Shown: positions 44,043 through 56,429, counted from the stretch's first letter. The stretch: 64,000 nt of DNA from Streptomyces sp. NBC_00457 (GCF_036014015.1 NZ_CP107905.1:8742001-8806000); one strand, 5' to 3'. Numbers and translations are program-made. The notes: generated by a model from the sequence alone, not told the origin.

Positions 44043-45245
44043 GTGGACAAGCCCAAGGTCGTTCTGGGGGTCAGCGGTGGCATCGCCGCCTACAAGGCGT
44101 GCGAGCTGCTGCGCAGACTGACCGAGTCCGGGCACGACGTCCGTGTGGTGCCGACCGCCTCCGCCCTGCACTTCGTCGGTGCCGCCACCTGGTCCGCGCT
44201 CTCCGGCCACCCGGTCGCGACGGAGGTCTGGGACGACGTCCACGAGGTCCCGCACGTCCGTATCGGCCAGCACGCCGATCTGGTGGTCGTCGCCCCGGCG
44301 ACCGCCGACATGCTCGCGAAGGCGGCCCACGGCCTCGCCGACGACCTGCTCACCAACACTCTCCTCACCGCCCGCTGCCCGGTCGTCTTCGCCCCCGCCA
44401 TGCACACGGAGATGTGGGAGCACCCGGCCACCCAGGAGAACGTGGCGACGCTGCGCCGCCGCGGTGCGGTCGTCATCGAACCGGCCGTGGGCCGCCTCAC
44501 CGGCGTCGACACCGGCAAGGGCCGACTGCCCGATCCGGCCGAGATCTTCGAGGTCTGCCGTCGCGTCCTGGCCCGGGGAGTGACGGAACCCGACCTGGCC
44601 GGCCGGCACGTCGTCGTCAGCGCGGGGGGCACCCGCGAGCCCCTCGACCCGGTCCGCTTCCTCGGCAACCGCTCCTCCGGCAAGCAGGGCTACGCCCTCG
44701 CCCGCACCGCCGCGGCGCGCGGCGCCCGTGTGACGCTGATCTCCGCGAACGCGGACCTGCCCGACCCGGCGGGTGTGGATGTCGTGCCGGTCGGGACGGC
44801 CGTACAGCTGCGTGAGGCGGTGCTGAAGGCGGCCGCGGACGCCGACGCGGTCGTCATGGCCGCCGCGGTAGCGGACTTCCGCCCGGCGACCTACGCGGCC
44901 GGAAAGATCAAAAAGAGAGACGGCCAGGACCCGGACCCCATCGTGCTGGTGCGGAATCCCGACATCCTCGCGGAGATCTCGGCCGACCGCGCCCGCCCCG
45001 GACAGGTGATCGTCGGCTTCGCCGCCGAGACGGACGACGTCCTGGCCAACGGACGCAAGAAGCTGGCACGCAAGGGCTGCGACCTGCTGGTGGTGAACGA
45101 GGTGGGGGAACGCAAGACGTTCGGTGCCGAGGAGAACGAGGCGGTGGTGCTGGGCGCCGACGGCACCGAGACCCCCGTCCCGCACGGCCCGAAGGAAGCC
45201 CTGGCCGAAACAGTGTGGGACCTGGTGGCCCAGCGGCTGCTGTGA
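44043..45245 (+). CDS. coaBC: Bifunctional phosphopantothenoylcysteine decarboxylase/synthetase
   Basis: Two steps of coenzyme A synthesis. 400 aa from GTG 44,043 (GGGGAGAGA upstream). CoaC flavoprotein domain (1-about 190: GVSGGIAAYKACELLRRL, APAMHTEMWEHPA) and CoaB synthetase domain (about 195-400: VSAGGTREPLDPVRFLGN, SSGKQGYALA, AAAVADFRP). A hairpin follows and metK lies 239 bases downstream. Confidence 0.96.
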   Translation: MDKPKVVLGVSGGIAAYKACELLRRLTESGHDVRVVPTASALHFVGAATWSALSGHPVATEVWDDVHEVPHVRIGQHADLVVVAPATADMLAKAAHGLADDLLTNTLLTARCPVVFAPAMHTEMWEHPATQENVATLRRRGAVVIEPAVGRLTGVDTGKGRLPDPAEIFEVCRRVLARGVTEPDLAGRHVVVSAGGTREPLDPVRFLGNRSSGKQGYALARTAAARGARVTLISANADLPDPAGVDVVPVGTAVQLREAVLKAAADADAVVMAAAVADFRPATYAAGKIKKRDGQDPDPIVLVRNPDILAEISADRARPGQVIVGFAAETDDVLANGRKKLARKGCDLLVVNEVGERKTFGAEENEAVVLGADGTETPVPHGPKEALAETVWDLVAQRLL

Positions 45246-45270
45246 ACGTTTCATTCGCTTCACGGCTCTC

Positions 45271-45295
45271 CCACGCCTCGGACACAGAGGCGTGG
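45271..45295 (+). terminator. Terminator hairpin after coaBC
   Basis: Stem CCACGCCTC / GAGGCGTGG with loop GGACACA, 25 bases after the coaBC stop. The remaining 190 bases before metK show no gene and no riboswitch that I recognise. Confidence 0.7.
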
Positions 45296-45484
45296 CACCC
45301 CTGGCCAAGGTCACCGTGGATTAGGCAGAATGCCCGTGCCGCAGGTCACCGTGCTCCCGAGTGGCGAGACAGGACGACCGACGGCCGAGCCGACCGATAA
45401 ACTGTTCTCGGACGGAGCCGGGCGCAGCCCCCGAGCCCGTCCGACCATGATCAGCCAGCAGCCGCTGCAACCCCAGGGAGCGTT

Positions 45485-46693
<1,209 letters not shown>

Positions 46694-46716
46694 CTCCCAC
46701 GTCGAGAGGCTTTCTG

Positions 46717-46750
46717 CGAGGCCCGGCGCCCATGGGGGCGCCGGGCCTCG
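46717..46750 (+). terminator. Terminator hairpin after metK
   Basis: A 15-bp perfect stem (46,717-46,731 with 46,736-46,750) around the four-base loop ATGG. Confidence 0.85.
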
Positions 46751-46816
46751 GTACGTTTCCGGCCCTCGGGGACTCGGACGCCCCTGATTGTCAGTGGCGT
46801 TTGGAACAATGCATGT

Positions 46817-48967
46817 GTGACCAGCGAGAACGGGCAGGGGGAAGGCGGCGGGGAGGGCGCGCCGCCTGAGCAGCTCGCGCTCATTCGGGAGAGTGTGCGT
46901 CAGGCGAAGGCGCCGCGGGCCAAGCCGCGGACGTGGCGGGGGGCCGCGCTCGCGAAGGAGCTGCCTGTTGCGCGGGTGCTGGTGGACAAGGGGGTGCTGC
47001 ATCTTGATCGGTACTTCGACTATGCGGTGCCCGAGGAGCTCGACGCCGAGGCGCAGCCGGGCGTGCGGGTGCGGGTGCGGTTCGGGGCCGGACGGCATCG
47101 GGTGCGGGACGGGCGGCGTGAGGGCGGCGGGCTGATCGACGGGTTCCTCGTCGAGCGGCGGGCCGAGTCCGACTACGCGGGGCCGTTGGCCGCGCTGGCC
47201 CAAGTGGTGTCGCCCGAGCCCGTGTTGAGCGAGGAACTGCTCGGATTGGCTCGTGCTGTCGCCGATCGGTACGCCGGGAGTCTCGCCGATGTGTTGCAGC
47301 TCGCGGTGCCGCCGCGCAGTGCGCGGGCCGAGCAGCGGCCGTCGCCCGAGCCGTTGTCCGCGCCCGGGGTGCCGGATGCGGGGTCATGGGCGCGGTACGA
47401 GCGAGGGGGCGCGTTTCTTGAAGCGTTGGCCTCCGGGGGTGCGCCGCGTGCTGTGTGGAATGCGCTGCCCGGTGCCGATGCCTGGAGCGATGAGCTGGCC
47501 CGGGCCGTTGCGGCGACGCTCGCCTCCGGACGCGGGGCGCTGGTCGTGTTGCCGGACGGGCGGGCCGTTGCGCGGGTCGACGCCGCGTTGACCTCGCTGC
47601 TGGGGGAGGGGCGGCATGCGGTCCTCACCGCCGATGCCGGGCCCGAGAAGCGGTATCGGGAGTGGCTGGCGGTGCGGCGAGGGGCCGTGCGAGCCGTCGT
47701 GGGGACGCGGGCCGCGATGTTCGCACCGGTGCGGGATCTCGGGCTCGTCGCCATCTGGGACGACGGCGACGACAGCCACAGCGAGCTGCACGCGCCGCAG
47801 CCGCATGCGCGTGAGGTGCTGCTGCTCCGGGCGGCCCAGGACAAGTGCGCCTTTCTGCTGGGCAGTTGGAGCTGCACGGTGGAGGCCGCGCAGCTCGTGG
47901 AGAGCGGGTGGGCGAGGCCACTGGTGGCGGCGCGCGAGCAGGTGCGGGGCGCCGCGCCGCTCGTACGGACCGTGGGGGACGGGGATCTCGCGCGGGACGA
48001 GGCCGCGCGGGCGGCACGGCTGCCGAGCCTTGCCTGGCAGGTCGCCAGGGACGCGCTGCGCACCGGGCCGGTGCTCGTGCAGGTGCCGCGGCGGGGGTAC
48101 GTGCCACGGATGGCCTGCGCGCAGTGCCGGGCGGCGGCGCGGTGCCGGCATTGCGTCGGGCCGATGGAGGGGCAGGATGCCGGGGCGTTGCGGTGCGGCT
48201 GGTGCGGGCGCGAGGAGGCTGCCTGGCACTGTCCGGAGTGCGGGTCGTTCCGGCTGCGGGCGCAGGTCGTGGGGGCGCGGCGGACCGCGGAGGAACTGGG
48301 GCGTGCCTTCCCGGCCGTTCCGGTGCGGACGTCGGGGCGTGAGCATGTGCTGGACACCGTGCCGGGGGCTCCGGCGCTGGTCGTGAGTACGCCCGGGGCC
48401 GAGCCGGTTGCCGAGGGCGGATACGCGGCCGCCCTGCTGCTGGACGGCTGGGCCATGCTCGGTCGGGCCGATCTGCGCGCCGGAGAGGACGCGTTGCGGC
48501 GGTGGATCGCCGCGTCCGCGCTCGTGCGGCCGCAGGGGGACGGCGGCACCGTGGTGGTCGTCGCCGAACCCACGTTGCGGCCCGTGCAGGCGCTGGTGCG
48601 GTGGGATCCCGTCGGCCATGCGGTACGGGAACTCGGTGAGCGCGCCGAGCTGGGGTTTCCGCCGGTGTCGCGGATGGCTGCCGTGACCGGGCCGGGGGAG
48701 GCGGTCGCGGAGTTCCTGCAGGCGGTGGAACTGCCGCGGGAAGCCCAGGTGTTGGGGCCCGTGCCGGTGCCGGTCACCGCCGCGGGGGGACCGCGGCGCG
48801 TGGGGGCGCCGCCGCCCGGGGAGCACTGGGACCGGGCCTTGATCCGGGTGCCGCCGGGGCGGGGGGCTGCGCTGGCCGCCGCGTTGAAGGCCGCGCAGGC
48901 TGCGCGGATGGCCAAGGGGGGCGGGGAGGCGGTTCGGGTTCGGATTGATCCGCCGGACATTGGGTGA
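46817..48967 (+). CDS. priA: PriA-like primosomal protein N' lacking helicase motifs
   Basis: 716-residue homologue of the replication restart protein. The N-terminal DNA-binding domain (VLVDKGVLHLDRYFDYAVPEEL) and the Cys-rich zinc region are kept (CAQCRAAARC, CRHC, CGWCG, CPECG at about residues 435-480). The ATPase core is degenerate: no GxGKT Walker A, and the DEEH position reads IWDDGDDSH. This is the usual actinobacterial form, annotated as probably not a helicase. Codon use is richer in GTG/GCG than its neighbours. GTG start. Confidence 0.93.
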   Translation: MTSENGQGEGGGEGAPPEQLALIRESVRQAKAPRAKPRTWRGAALAKELPVARVLVDKGVLHLDRYFDYAVPEELDAEAQPGVRVRVRFGAGRHRVRDGRREGGGLIDGFLVERRAESDYAGPLAALAQVVSPEPVLSEELLGLARAVADRYAGSLADVLQLAVPPRSARAEQRPSPEPLSAPGVPDAGSWARYERGGAFLEALASGGAPRAVWNALPGADAWSDELARAVAATLASGRGALVVLPDGRAVARVDAALTSLLGEGRHAVLTADAGPEKRYREWLAVRRGAVRAVVGTRAAMFAPVRDLGLVAIWDDGDDSHSELHAPQPHAREVLLLRAAQDKCAFLLGSWSCTVEAAQLVESGWARPLVAAREQVRGAAPLVRTVGDGDLARDEAARAARLPSLAWQVARDALRTGPVLVQVPRRGYVPRMACAQCRAAARCRHCVGPMEGQDAGALRCGWCGREEAAWHCPECGSFRLRAQVVGARRTAEELGRAFPAVPVRTSGREHVLDTVPGAPALVVSTPGAEPVAEGGYAAALLLDGWAMLGRADLRAGEDALRRWIAASALVRPQGDGGTVVVVAEPTLRPVQALVRWDPVGHAVRELGERAELGFPPVSRMAAVTGPGEAVAEFLQAVELPREAQVLGPVPVPVTAAGGPRRVGAPPPGEHWDRALIRVPPGRGAALAAALKAAQAARMAKGGGEAVRVRIDPPDIG

Positions 48968-48998
48968 GGGGCGGGGCAGCGATCCGCAGCAAGGGGGA

Positions 48999-49056
48999 TG
49001 CATTCTGCGGGTCGGTGGGGGCTGGTCGCGCAGTTCCCCGCGCCCCTTCGGGGCGC
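48999..49056 (-). repeat. 58-base direct repeat, left copy (dispersed repeat copy 3)
   Basis: Identical over 58 bases to 49,841-49,898, in the same orientation. On the minus strand it contains the core GGGGCGCGGGGAACTGCGCG shared with the copies at 3,696 and 29,183. It lies 31 bases after priA. Confidence 0.85.
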
Positions 49057-49075
49057 TGCCGGGCCCGGCATGCTT

Positions 49076-49106
49076 CTGCCCTCCCGGTTCCGTTCCGGGA
49101 GGGCAG
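49076..49106 (-). terminator. Terminator hairpin after the HTH gene
   Basis: Stem CTGCCCTCCCGG / CCGGGAGGGCAG with loop TTCCGTT, 11 bases beyond the stop of the minus-strand HTH gene; it also lies between priA and that gene. Confidence 0.75.
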
Positions 49107-49117
49107 TGCGGGTGTCG

Positions 49118-50931
<1,814 letters not shown>

Positions 50932-51007
50932 CGCGGCGGTCCCCGGCAGCGACGTACGCTGGGGCACATCTCTCCCCCTTTCATCTTTCATCCGGAGCAC
51001 CTTTTAC

Positions 51008-52417
51008 GTGAGTGAGCAGTCCCGCCGGCCCCGCAAGCCCTACCGTCGGCCCAAGAAGGACCCCGTCCGCTTCCTCGCCTTCGAGGCGCTCAGGGCGGTG
51101 GACGAGCGAGACGCGTACGCCAACCTCGTCCTGCCGCCGCTGCTCAGGAAGGCGCGGGAGAAGGGCGACTTCGACGGGCGGGACGCCGCGCTCGCGACCG
51201 AGCTGGTATACGGGACGCTGCGGCGGCAGGGGACGTACGACGCCGTCATCGCCGCTTGTGTGGACCGGCCCCTGCGTGAGGTCGACCCGCCCGTGCTCGA
51301 TGTGCTGAGCCTCGGCGTGCATCAACTGCTGGGGACGCGGATCCCCACGCACGCCGCCGTCTCGGCCTCCGTCGAGCTGGCCCGGGTCGTGCTCGGCGAC
51401 GGGCGGGCCAAGTTCGTCAACGCCGTCCTCAGGAAGGTCGCGCAGGACGACCTCGACGGGTGGCTCGCCAAGGTCGCTCCGCCCTACGACGACGATCCCG
51501 AGGAGCATCTCGCCGTCGTCCACTCCCACCCCCGCTGGGTCGTCTCCGCGCTGTGGGACTCTCTCGGCGGCGGTCGCGCCGGGATCGAGGAGCTGCTGGA
51601 GGCCGACAACGAGCGGCCCGAGGTCACCCTGGTCGCCCGGCCCGGGCGGGCCACCGCCGAGGAGCTGCTCGGCGAGGAGGCCGCGGTGGCGGGGCGCTGG
51701 TCGCCGTACGCCGTACGGCTCACCGAGGGCGGCGAGCCCGGTGCGATCGAGGCCGTGCGGGAGGGGCGGGCCGGTGTGCAGGACGAGGGCAGTCAGCTCG
51801 TCGCGCTCGCTCTGGCCAACGCGCCGATCGACGGCTCCGACGAGAAGTGGCTCGACGGGTGTGCCGGGCCCGGCGGCAAGGCCGCGCTGCTTGCCGCCCT
51901 CGCCGCCGAGCGGGGCGCGATGCTCGTCGCCTCCGAGAAGCAGCCGCACCGGGCGGCGCTGGTCGCGAAGGCGCTCCAGGGGAACCCCGGTCCGTATCAG
52001 GTCATCGCCGGCGACGGGACTCGGCCGCCCTGGCTGCCCGGCTCCTTCGACCGGGTGCTGATGGACGTGCCGTGCACCGGGCTGGGGGCGCTGCGGCGGC
52101 GGCCCGAGGCGCGCTGGCGGCGGCGGCCCGACGACCTCGACGGGTTCGCTCCGCTGCAGCGCGCCCTGCTGCGCACCGCGCTCGAGTCGGTGCGGGTCGG
52201 CGGAGTCGTCGGCTACGCCACCTGCTCGCCGCACCTCGCCGAGACCCGGGCCGTCATCGACGACACACTCAAGCACGATCCGCACGCCGAACTCCTCGAC
52301 GCCCGCCCGATGCTGCCGGGCGTACCGGACCTCGGCGACGGTCCCGACGTACAGCTGTGGCCGCACCGGCACGGGACCGACGCCATGTATCTGGCCCTCA
52401 TCCGCCGGACTGGGTGA
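51008..52417 (+). CDS. rsmB: 16S rRNA (cytosine-967-C5) methyltransferase RsmB
   Basis: 469 aa from GTG 51,008. N-terminal NusB-like RNA-binding domain (about 20-160: ALRAVDERDAYANLVLPPLL, ELVYGTLRRQGTYDAVI) and a SAM-dependent methyltransferase domain with DGCAGPGGKA, the motif IV cysteine in DVPCTGLGALRRRPE and the motif VI cysteine in YATCSPHLAE. It is the last gene in familiar Streptomyces order; the DNA after it is accessory. Confidence 0.95.
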   Translation: MSEQSRRPRKPYRRPKKDPVRFLAFEALRAVDERDAYANLVLPPLLRKAREKGDFDGRDAALATELVYGTLRRQGTYDAVIAACVDRPLREVDPPVLDVLSLGVHQLLGTRIPTHAAVSASVELARVVLGDGRAKFVNAVLRKVAQDDLDGWLAKVAPPYDDDPEEHLAVVHSHPRWVVSALWDSLGGGRAGIEELLEADNERPEVTLVARPGRATAEELLGEEAAVAGRWSPYAVRLTEGGEPGAIEAVREGRAGVQDEGSQLVALALANAPIDGSDEKWLDGCAGPGGKAALLAALAAERGAMLVASEKQPHRAALVAKALQGNPGPYQVIAGDGTRPPWLPGSFDRVLMDVPCTGLGALRRRPEARWRRRPDDLDGFAPLQRALLRTALESVRVGGVVGYATCSPHLAETRAVIDDTLKHDPHAELLDARPMLPGVPDLGDGPDVQLWPHRHGTDAMYLALIRRTG

Positions 52418-52517
52418 CGCTCTTCGCGGGTGTAGGCGCTCAAAATGAGTGACCAGTTCTCATTTCGGTTGGCCAGTGTCCGACCAACCGGTCACTGAAG
52501 TGAGACGGATAGACGTT

Positions 52518-52655
52518 CACCTTCTTCCCGCCGTCGTAGCCGCGTGAGGAGGCCGGGACTGTCGCGGCGGCCCGCACCGACTGCGCGTCGGTGATCCCCG
52601 CCGTGGGCTCGGCCGCACGGCCCTCGCGTTCACGGACCGTCCCGCGCAGCCGGTC
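52518..52655 (-). pseudogene. IS5-type DDE transposase remnant
   Basis: Only about 46 residues match: DRLRGTVREREG, then ITDAQSVRAAAT with the first catalytic Asp, and SRGYDGGKKV. The expected NGRKRH after GKKV is missing and replaced by unrelated residues, so the gene is cut at both ends. It lies in a 445-base gap (52,418-52,862) with no intact gene, exactly where core gene order stops. No terminal repeats are recognisable. Confidence 0.6.
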
Positions 52656-52862
52656 AGCGGATCGCGTCCAGCATCTGGGGGTGGCAATAGCTCTCGGCGC
52701 GTACAACAACGACAACAGGGCCTCCGCGAACCGCTCGGAATGGGATCCCACCCCCGAGCTGCCAGGAGGCCCTGCTTTCATGCGCGTACCGGCGGAAGAT
52801 CACCCGACCAGGAACTCCGTTCGACTTGCAGGTTCCAAGATCGGTTGAGATACGGCTCCCCC

Positions 52863-53339
52863 TCAGGCCTGGGGCCGGCGCGCCTGCTCAGCGGCTTGAG
52901 CGAGGCTCGCCAGCTGTGGATTTTCCTGGTGGGTCACGGTGAGTTTGAATCGGCTGATGCGCCATCCCTTCGGCGTACGGACCGCCTCGGTATCGTAGAA
53001 ACCCACCACCAGCCAGCGGTCGGGTCCGTCACCGACGAGTTCCACCGGAAGCCAGTGCTCGGCGCGCACGTGCGCATGAATCGTCGCGCTGTCGCCGTCG
53101 ATGGTGACGACGTGGCCGGTGATCGCGTGGTGGGTCGCAGCGAAGGGCGCCAAGGTTGTGCGGAGGAGCTCGACGCAGTCATGCAGCGAAGCAGTTACCG
53201 CCGGCATGCCGGTAACTGCTTCGAAATCCACCGTCAGCGGATCGGTGCAAATGCGGCTGGGCAGGTGGGTGAACTCCTTCATGTCCGCAATATCGGCATA
53301 TCGGCTCAGCAGCTCGGCGAGATCAATACGGTCGTCCAT
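52863..53339 (-). CDS. SnoaL-like (NTF2-fold) protein
   Basis: 158 residues from ATG 53,339 (AAGGAAAGGGA upstream). Small alpha+beta fold of the SnoaL_4 type: DLAELLSRYADIADMKEF at the N-terminus, TLAPFAATHHAITGHVV, and DSATIHAHVRAEHWLPVE. Members include cyclases, dehydratases and ring-cleaving enzymes, so the substrate cannot be named. A 198-base gap separates it from the ATPase regulator upstream on the same strand. Confidence 0.8.
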   Translation of the reverse strand: MDDRIDLAELLSRYADIADMKEFTHLPSRICTDPLTVDFEAVTGMPAVTASLHDCVELLRTTLAPFAATHHAITGHVVTIDGDSATIHAHVRAEHWLPVELVGDGPDRWLVVGFYDTEAVRTPKGWRISRFKLTVTHQENPQLASLAQAAEQARRPQA

Positions 53340-53537
53340 AACGTCCCTTTCCTTGACGGACTTTGTTGCCTGACCAGACCCGCACGTGCCCCGGTCGGCA
53401 GAGTGAGCATCAGCGCCGAGTCGCCGGCTGCAAGCGTTGAGCCGTATGTCCAGCCGGTGTGCACCGCGCTCCGCGCACCTGGCCCGGCCGCTGTGTACGA
53501 GGCGTGTAGCCGCCGCTCGAAGTGCAGAGTGCACAGT

Positions 53538-55646
53538 TCACTGGACAGACCCCACACGGGCTGGTGTGGCGGAGCTTTCGCGAGTGTGGCGGGGTCGGGG
53601 TGATTGTCGTGGTTGGTTTCGCAGCAGTTGTTCGATGAGGCGTTCCTTGGCCAGGGCGAGGTGGCGACGGTAGGTGCCGTAGGGAACCCCGAGTCGCCGG
53701 GCGGCGGCCTTGTGGGTGCGGGAGGCCGTGATGTAGGTGGCGGTGAGAGCCTCGTGCGCTTTGACGCCCGCGGGATCGATCTGCAGCGCGTCGAGGGCGG
53801 TGAGGATGGCGCCGCGCAGGTCCGCGGCCGGGTCGGGTGAGCCCGGCGGCACGAGATGGGTGTACAGCAGGACGCTGGTGGCGAATTCGCGGGGGGTGTG
53901 CCAGGTGCGCAGTGCATCGAGCACGCCTTCCGCGAACGCGGCGCGCGCCGGCTGGTCGCCCAGGTCACTCGCGGCGGCAGTCGCAGGCCATGTTGCTACG
54001 GGCGTGACCGCGGTGCGAGCCCGGTGTTGCACCCACTGTTCCACTGTTTGCCGTCGCCAGTCCCGGCCGAAGACGTGCTGTCGCAGGCCGCCGACGTCCA
54101 CGGCCGCGACCTCCGGCATCCCGGCCTCGGCGAGGTAGTGCCCCCACAGGTCCGCGTCTTCGAAGACGGTGAAGGTCACCGCGCGTTTGTGGGTCCGCAT
54201 CTCCTCGCCGATGGTGCGCCGGCTGGTGAGCTCCATCAGGGGCGAGGGCCGCTGGTGCCCGCCGGGTTGTACCGCGAAGCGCCGGATACCCAAGTGCTCG
54301 CCCGGCCCCAGGGGAGCGGCCGCCTCCACAAGGTCCCAGACTGCCGCGATCACCGGGTCCTCAGCGCGGTCCTCGGGCAGTGGTGCGTCCAGCCGCAGAA
54401 TGGCCATGAATGACACGGGTGCGGAGGAGCCCGCATAGCGATGGACGCGGAAGGCCTCCGGTTGGCGGCGCACCCAGTGCGCGACCGCTGCCGCTGATGC
54501 CGGGCCCTCCGCTTCCTCGGCCATGCGCAGCACGCCGGGCACGTCTTCGGACCGGAGCGGAGTGTCCTCGATATGCGGGTGCGTTCGGTAGTTGTACAGA
54601 TCATCCGGGCCGCCCTGGTTGCGGAAGAGGAACATCCACTCCGCGACCCGCAGCAGCACGTCCTCCTCGGCGGCGCCGCGCACGGCCTGCAGGCCCGCGA
54701 GCGAGATGCGGGCGCGGACGTCGTCGTAGCGCTCAGGGTCCCGCCAGCGCAGGTCGGCCTCGAGGGTCGCCCGCACCGCGTCGTGCGGGTGCAGCCCTTC
54801 CGGCGTGGCCTCGATGTAGGGCAGCTGGCGCAGCCAGGAGAACACCGTGTTGGTGTCCTGGTCACCCAGCACGGCGCGCAGCAGGGGCTCGCGGGTGACG
54901 TAGGCCTGCGCGACCACCTCGAGGGCGCGCCGGTGGACGGCGCTGGGCAGGTCGCCCACCAGCCGCTCGACGAGGGTCCTCAGGACGTCGCCGGTCGGCT
55001 CCCACGGTGCGCCGGGTGCGGCCGGGACGGAGGCGGCCAACGAGAGGGCGAGCGGGCTGCCTCCGGCGAAGGCGACGAAGGCGCCGCGCTGCTCTGCGGG
55101 GACACCCCGGGCAGCGAGCAGGGCGTGGGACTGGGCGGCGTCGAGCGGCCGCACGGCCAGTGCGGTGAACAACTGCGCCCATCCAGGGTCCAGCGACCAT
55201 TCGGCGTCGGGGGCGACCCTGCTGGCCACCACCACGATCGCGTGGTCGGCGAGCCGCAGCAGAAAGGTCTCGCGCAGCCATGCCTCGAGTGGCTGACACT
55301 GCTCGAAGGTGTCGATGAGCAGCACCGCACCGGGTTCGGCACACGCCGGGGCCGCAGTCTCCTCGAGCCGGCGCGGATCGGCGTCGAGGAACCGTCCGTC
55401 CACGTGCACCACGCGGCGGCCGGTGAGCTCGGCCTGCCGGGCGGCGTAGCGCACCAGCGAGGACTTGCCGATGCCGCCGGCACCGTGCATGTACGCCACG
55501 AGCGGAGCGTCCGCCGCGCCCGACAGCATCCGGTCGAGCACTGCCCGCTCCGGCTCCCTGCCCACCAGCGCACCGGCTCGAGCCTGCGCCAGCCGGCCCG
55601 CCAGGCCCACTGCTCCCAATCCAAGCCCCTCTCTGGATTCCGTCAT
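53538..55646 (-). CDS. Large ATPase regulator with possible acyltransferase-like middle domain
   Basis: 702 residues. N-terminal NTPase: Walker A GAGGIGKSS at 55-63, Walker B VLLIDT at 108-113, and a helical STAND-like arm (AVRPLDAAQSHALLAARGV). The middle (about residues 375-565; HWVRRQPEAFRVHRY, VTFTVFEDADLWGHYLAEAG, FGRDWRRQTVEQW) looks like a GNAT-type fold, judged by eye only. Residues 644-675 form a basic helical end (AAARRLGVPYGTYRRHLALA) resembling an HTH. Likely a transcription regulator or signalling ATPase; no LuxR signature is present. Confidence 0.7.
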   Translation of the reverse strand: MTESREGLGLGAVGLAGRLAQARAGALVGREPERAVLDRMLSGAADAPLVAYMHGAGGIGKSSLVRYAARQAELTGRRVVHVDGRFLDADPRRLEETAAPACAEPGAVLLIDTFEQCQPLEAWLRETFLLRLADHAIVVVASRVAPDAEWSLDPGWAQLFTALAVRPLDAAQSHALLAARGVPAEQRGAFVAFAGGSPLALSLAASVPAAPGAPWEPTGDVLRTLVERLVGDLPSAVHRRALEVVAQAYVTREPLLRAVLGDQDTNTVFSWLRQLPYIEATPEGLHPHDAVRATLEADLRWRDPERYDDVRARISLAGLQAVRGAAEEDVLLRVAEWMFLFRNQGGPDDLYNYRTHPHIEDTPLRSEDVPGVLRMAEEAEGPASAAAVAHWVRRQPEAFRVHRYAGSSAPVSFMAILRLDAPLPEDRAEDPVIAAVWDLVEAAAPLGPGEHLGIRRFAVQPGGHQRPSPLMELTSRRTIGEEMRTHKRAVTFTVFEDADLWGHYLAEAGMPEVAAVDVGGLRQHVFGRDWRRQTVEQWVQHRARTAVTPVATWPATAAASDLGDQPARAAFAEGVLDALRTWHTPREFATSVLLYTHLVPPGSPDPAADLRGAILTALDALQIDPAGVKAHEALTATYITASRTHKAAARRLGVPYGTYRRHLALAKERLIEQLLRNQPRQSPRPRHTRESSATPARVGSVQ

Positions 55647-55806
55647 GCCTCCACGGTCGGACAGGAGACGGATTGGTCAAGGGCCGGTTACATCCGTGAC
55701 CGGAGCGGGACCGGACCTGGCCGAGTCCTGGATGACGTCGAGCTGTCGAAGGCCGCCGAGGCTCGGTGAGCTTCGGTCGACGGCCGGGCTTGTCGGCCCC
55801 AGCGGG

Positions 55807-56307
55807 CTACAGGAACTCGCTTCGGTAGGTCAAGGCCAGCTCGGCCGCGCGACGGCGGCGTTCCGCGAGCTCGTCCTCCGACAGCTGCGGCGGCGGTGCG
55901 TCCTTGCCCGCGACGACATCGCCGATGCGCAGGAAGTACTCGTCCTGGCCGGCGGGGGTGCACATGCACAGCATGCGGGCTGGCGCACCCGAGGCGTTGC
56001 GGAAGTTGTGCGGCGCGTTGGCCGGGATGTTGATCGTGGACCCGGCCCCTACGGTGTGCTTCTCGCCGCGGAAGGTGAACTCGATCTCGCCTTCGAGAAT
56101 CGTGAACATCTCCTCGAAGTCGTGTCGGTGCGGCGGTGGGCCGCCGCCGTCGGGGATGCGCATGTCGATCAGGCAGTATTGGCCGTTGGTCTGCTCGCCG
56201 GTGACCAGCATGGCGTACGTGTTGCCCACCAGCGAGATGTACGTCGTGCCGGGGTCGTCGGGGTTCGCGACGGTCAGCGAGCGGGACGGATCGTCGTCGG
56301 GGATCAT
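55807..56307 (-). CDS. Cupin domain protein
   Basis: 166-residue single-domain cupin. Motif 1 gives metal ligands H60, H62 and E66 (PPPHRHDFEEMFTILEGEIE) and motif 2 gives H100 (NIPANAPHNFRN), so the metal site is complete. The substrate is unknown; such proteins are dioxygenases, isomerases or sensors. Its ATG overlaps the stop of an oxidoreductase remnant (ATGA), indicating it was the downstream partner of a lost gene. Confidence 0.85.
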   Translation of the reverse strand: MIPDDDPSRSLTVANPDDPGTTYISLVGNTYAMLVTGEQTNGQYCLIDMRIPDGGGPPPHRHDFEEMFTILEGEIEFTFRGEKHTVGAGSTINIPANAPHNFRNASGAPARMLCMCTPAGQDEYFLRIGDVVAGKDAPPPQLSEDELAERRRRAAELALTYRSEFL

Positions 56308-56429
56308 CGCGGTCGTCTCCTCAGATGTCGGTCAAGGGGGAGTCGGTCGCCTGGCGCGACGACGACCTTGCCGCTGGGCAGAGCGCCCGCGGTGTCGGCG
56401 TGCAAGGCCCATGGTTCGGTTGGGTGCAC
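56304..56429 (-). pseudogene. C-terminal remnant of a medium-chain oxidoreductase
   Basis: A 41-codon stretch reads VHPTEPWALHADTAGALPSG then KVVVAPGDRL, resembling the end of NADPH:quinone/alcohol dehydrogenase family proteins (ADxxxALPSGKVVV). It ends in TGA overlapping the cupin ATG. The upstream four-fifths of such a gene are absent. It lies in a 712-base stretch (56,308-57,019) that has no intact gene. The match is short, so moderate doubt remains. Confidence 0.4.

Noticed and set aside
45246..45484. Possible SAM riboswitch before metK
   Set aside because: Only a coaBC terminator hairpin is visible; none of the conserved SAM-riboswitch blocks that I know can be found.
52740..52848. Stretch resembling a xanthine dehydrogenase fragment (GGPAFMRVPAED)
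   Set aside because: Only about ten residues agree; too short to separate from chance.
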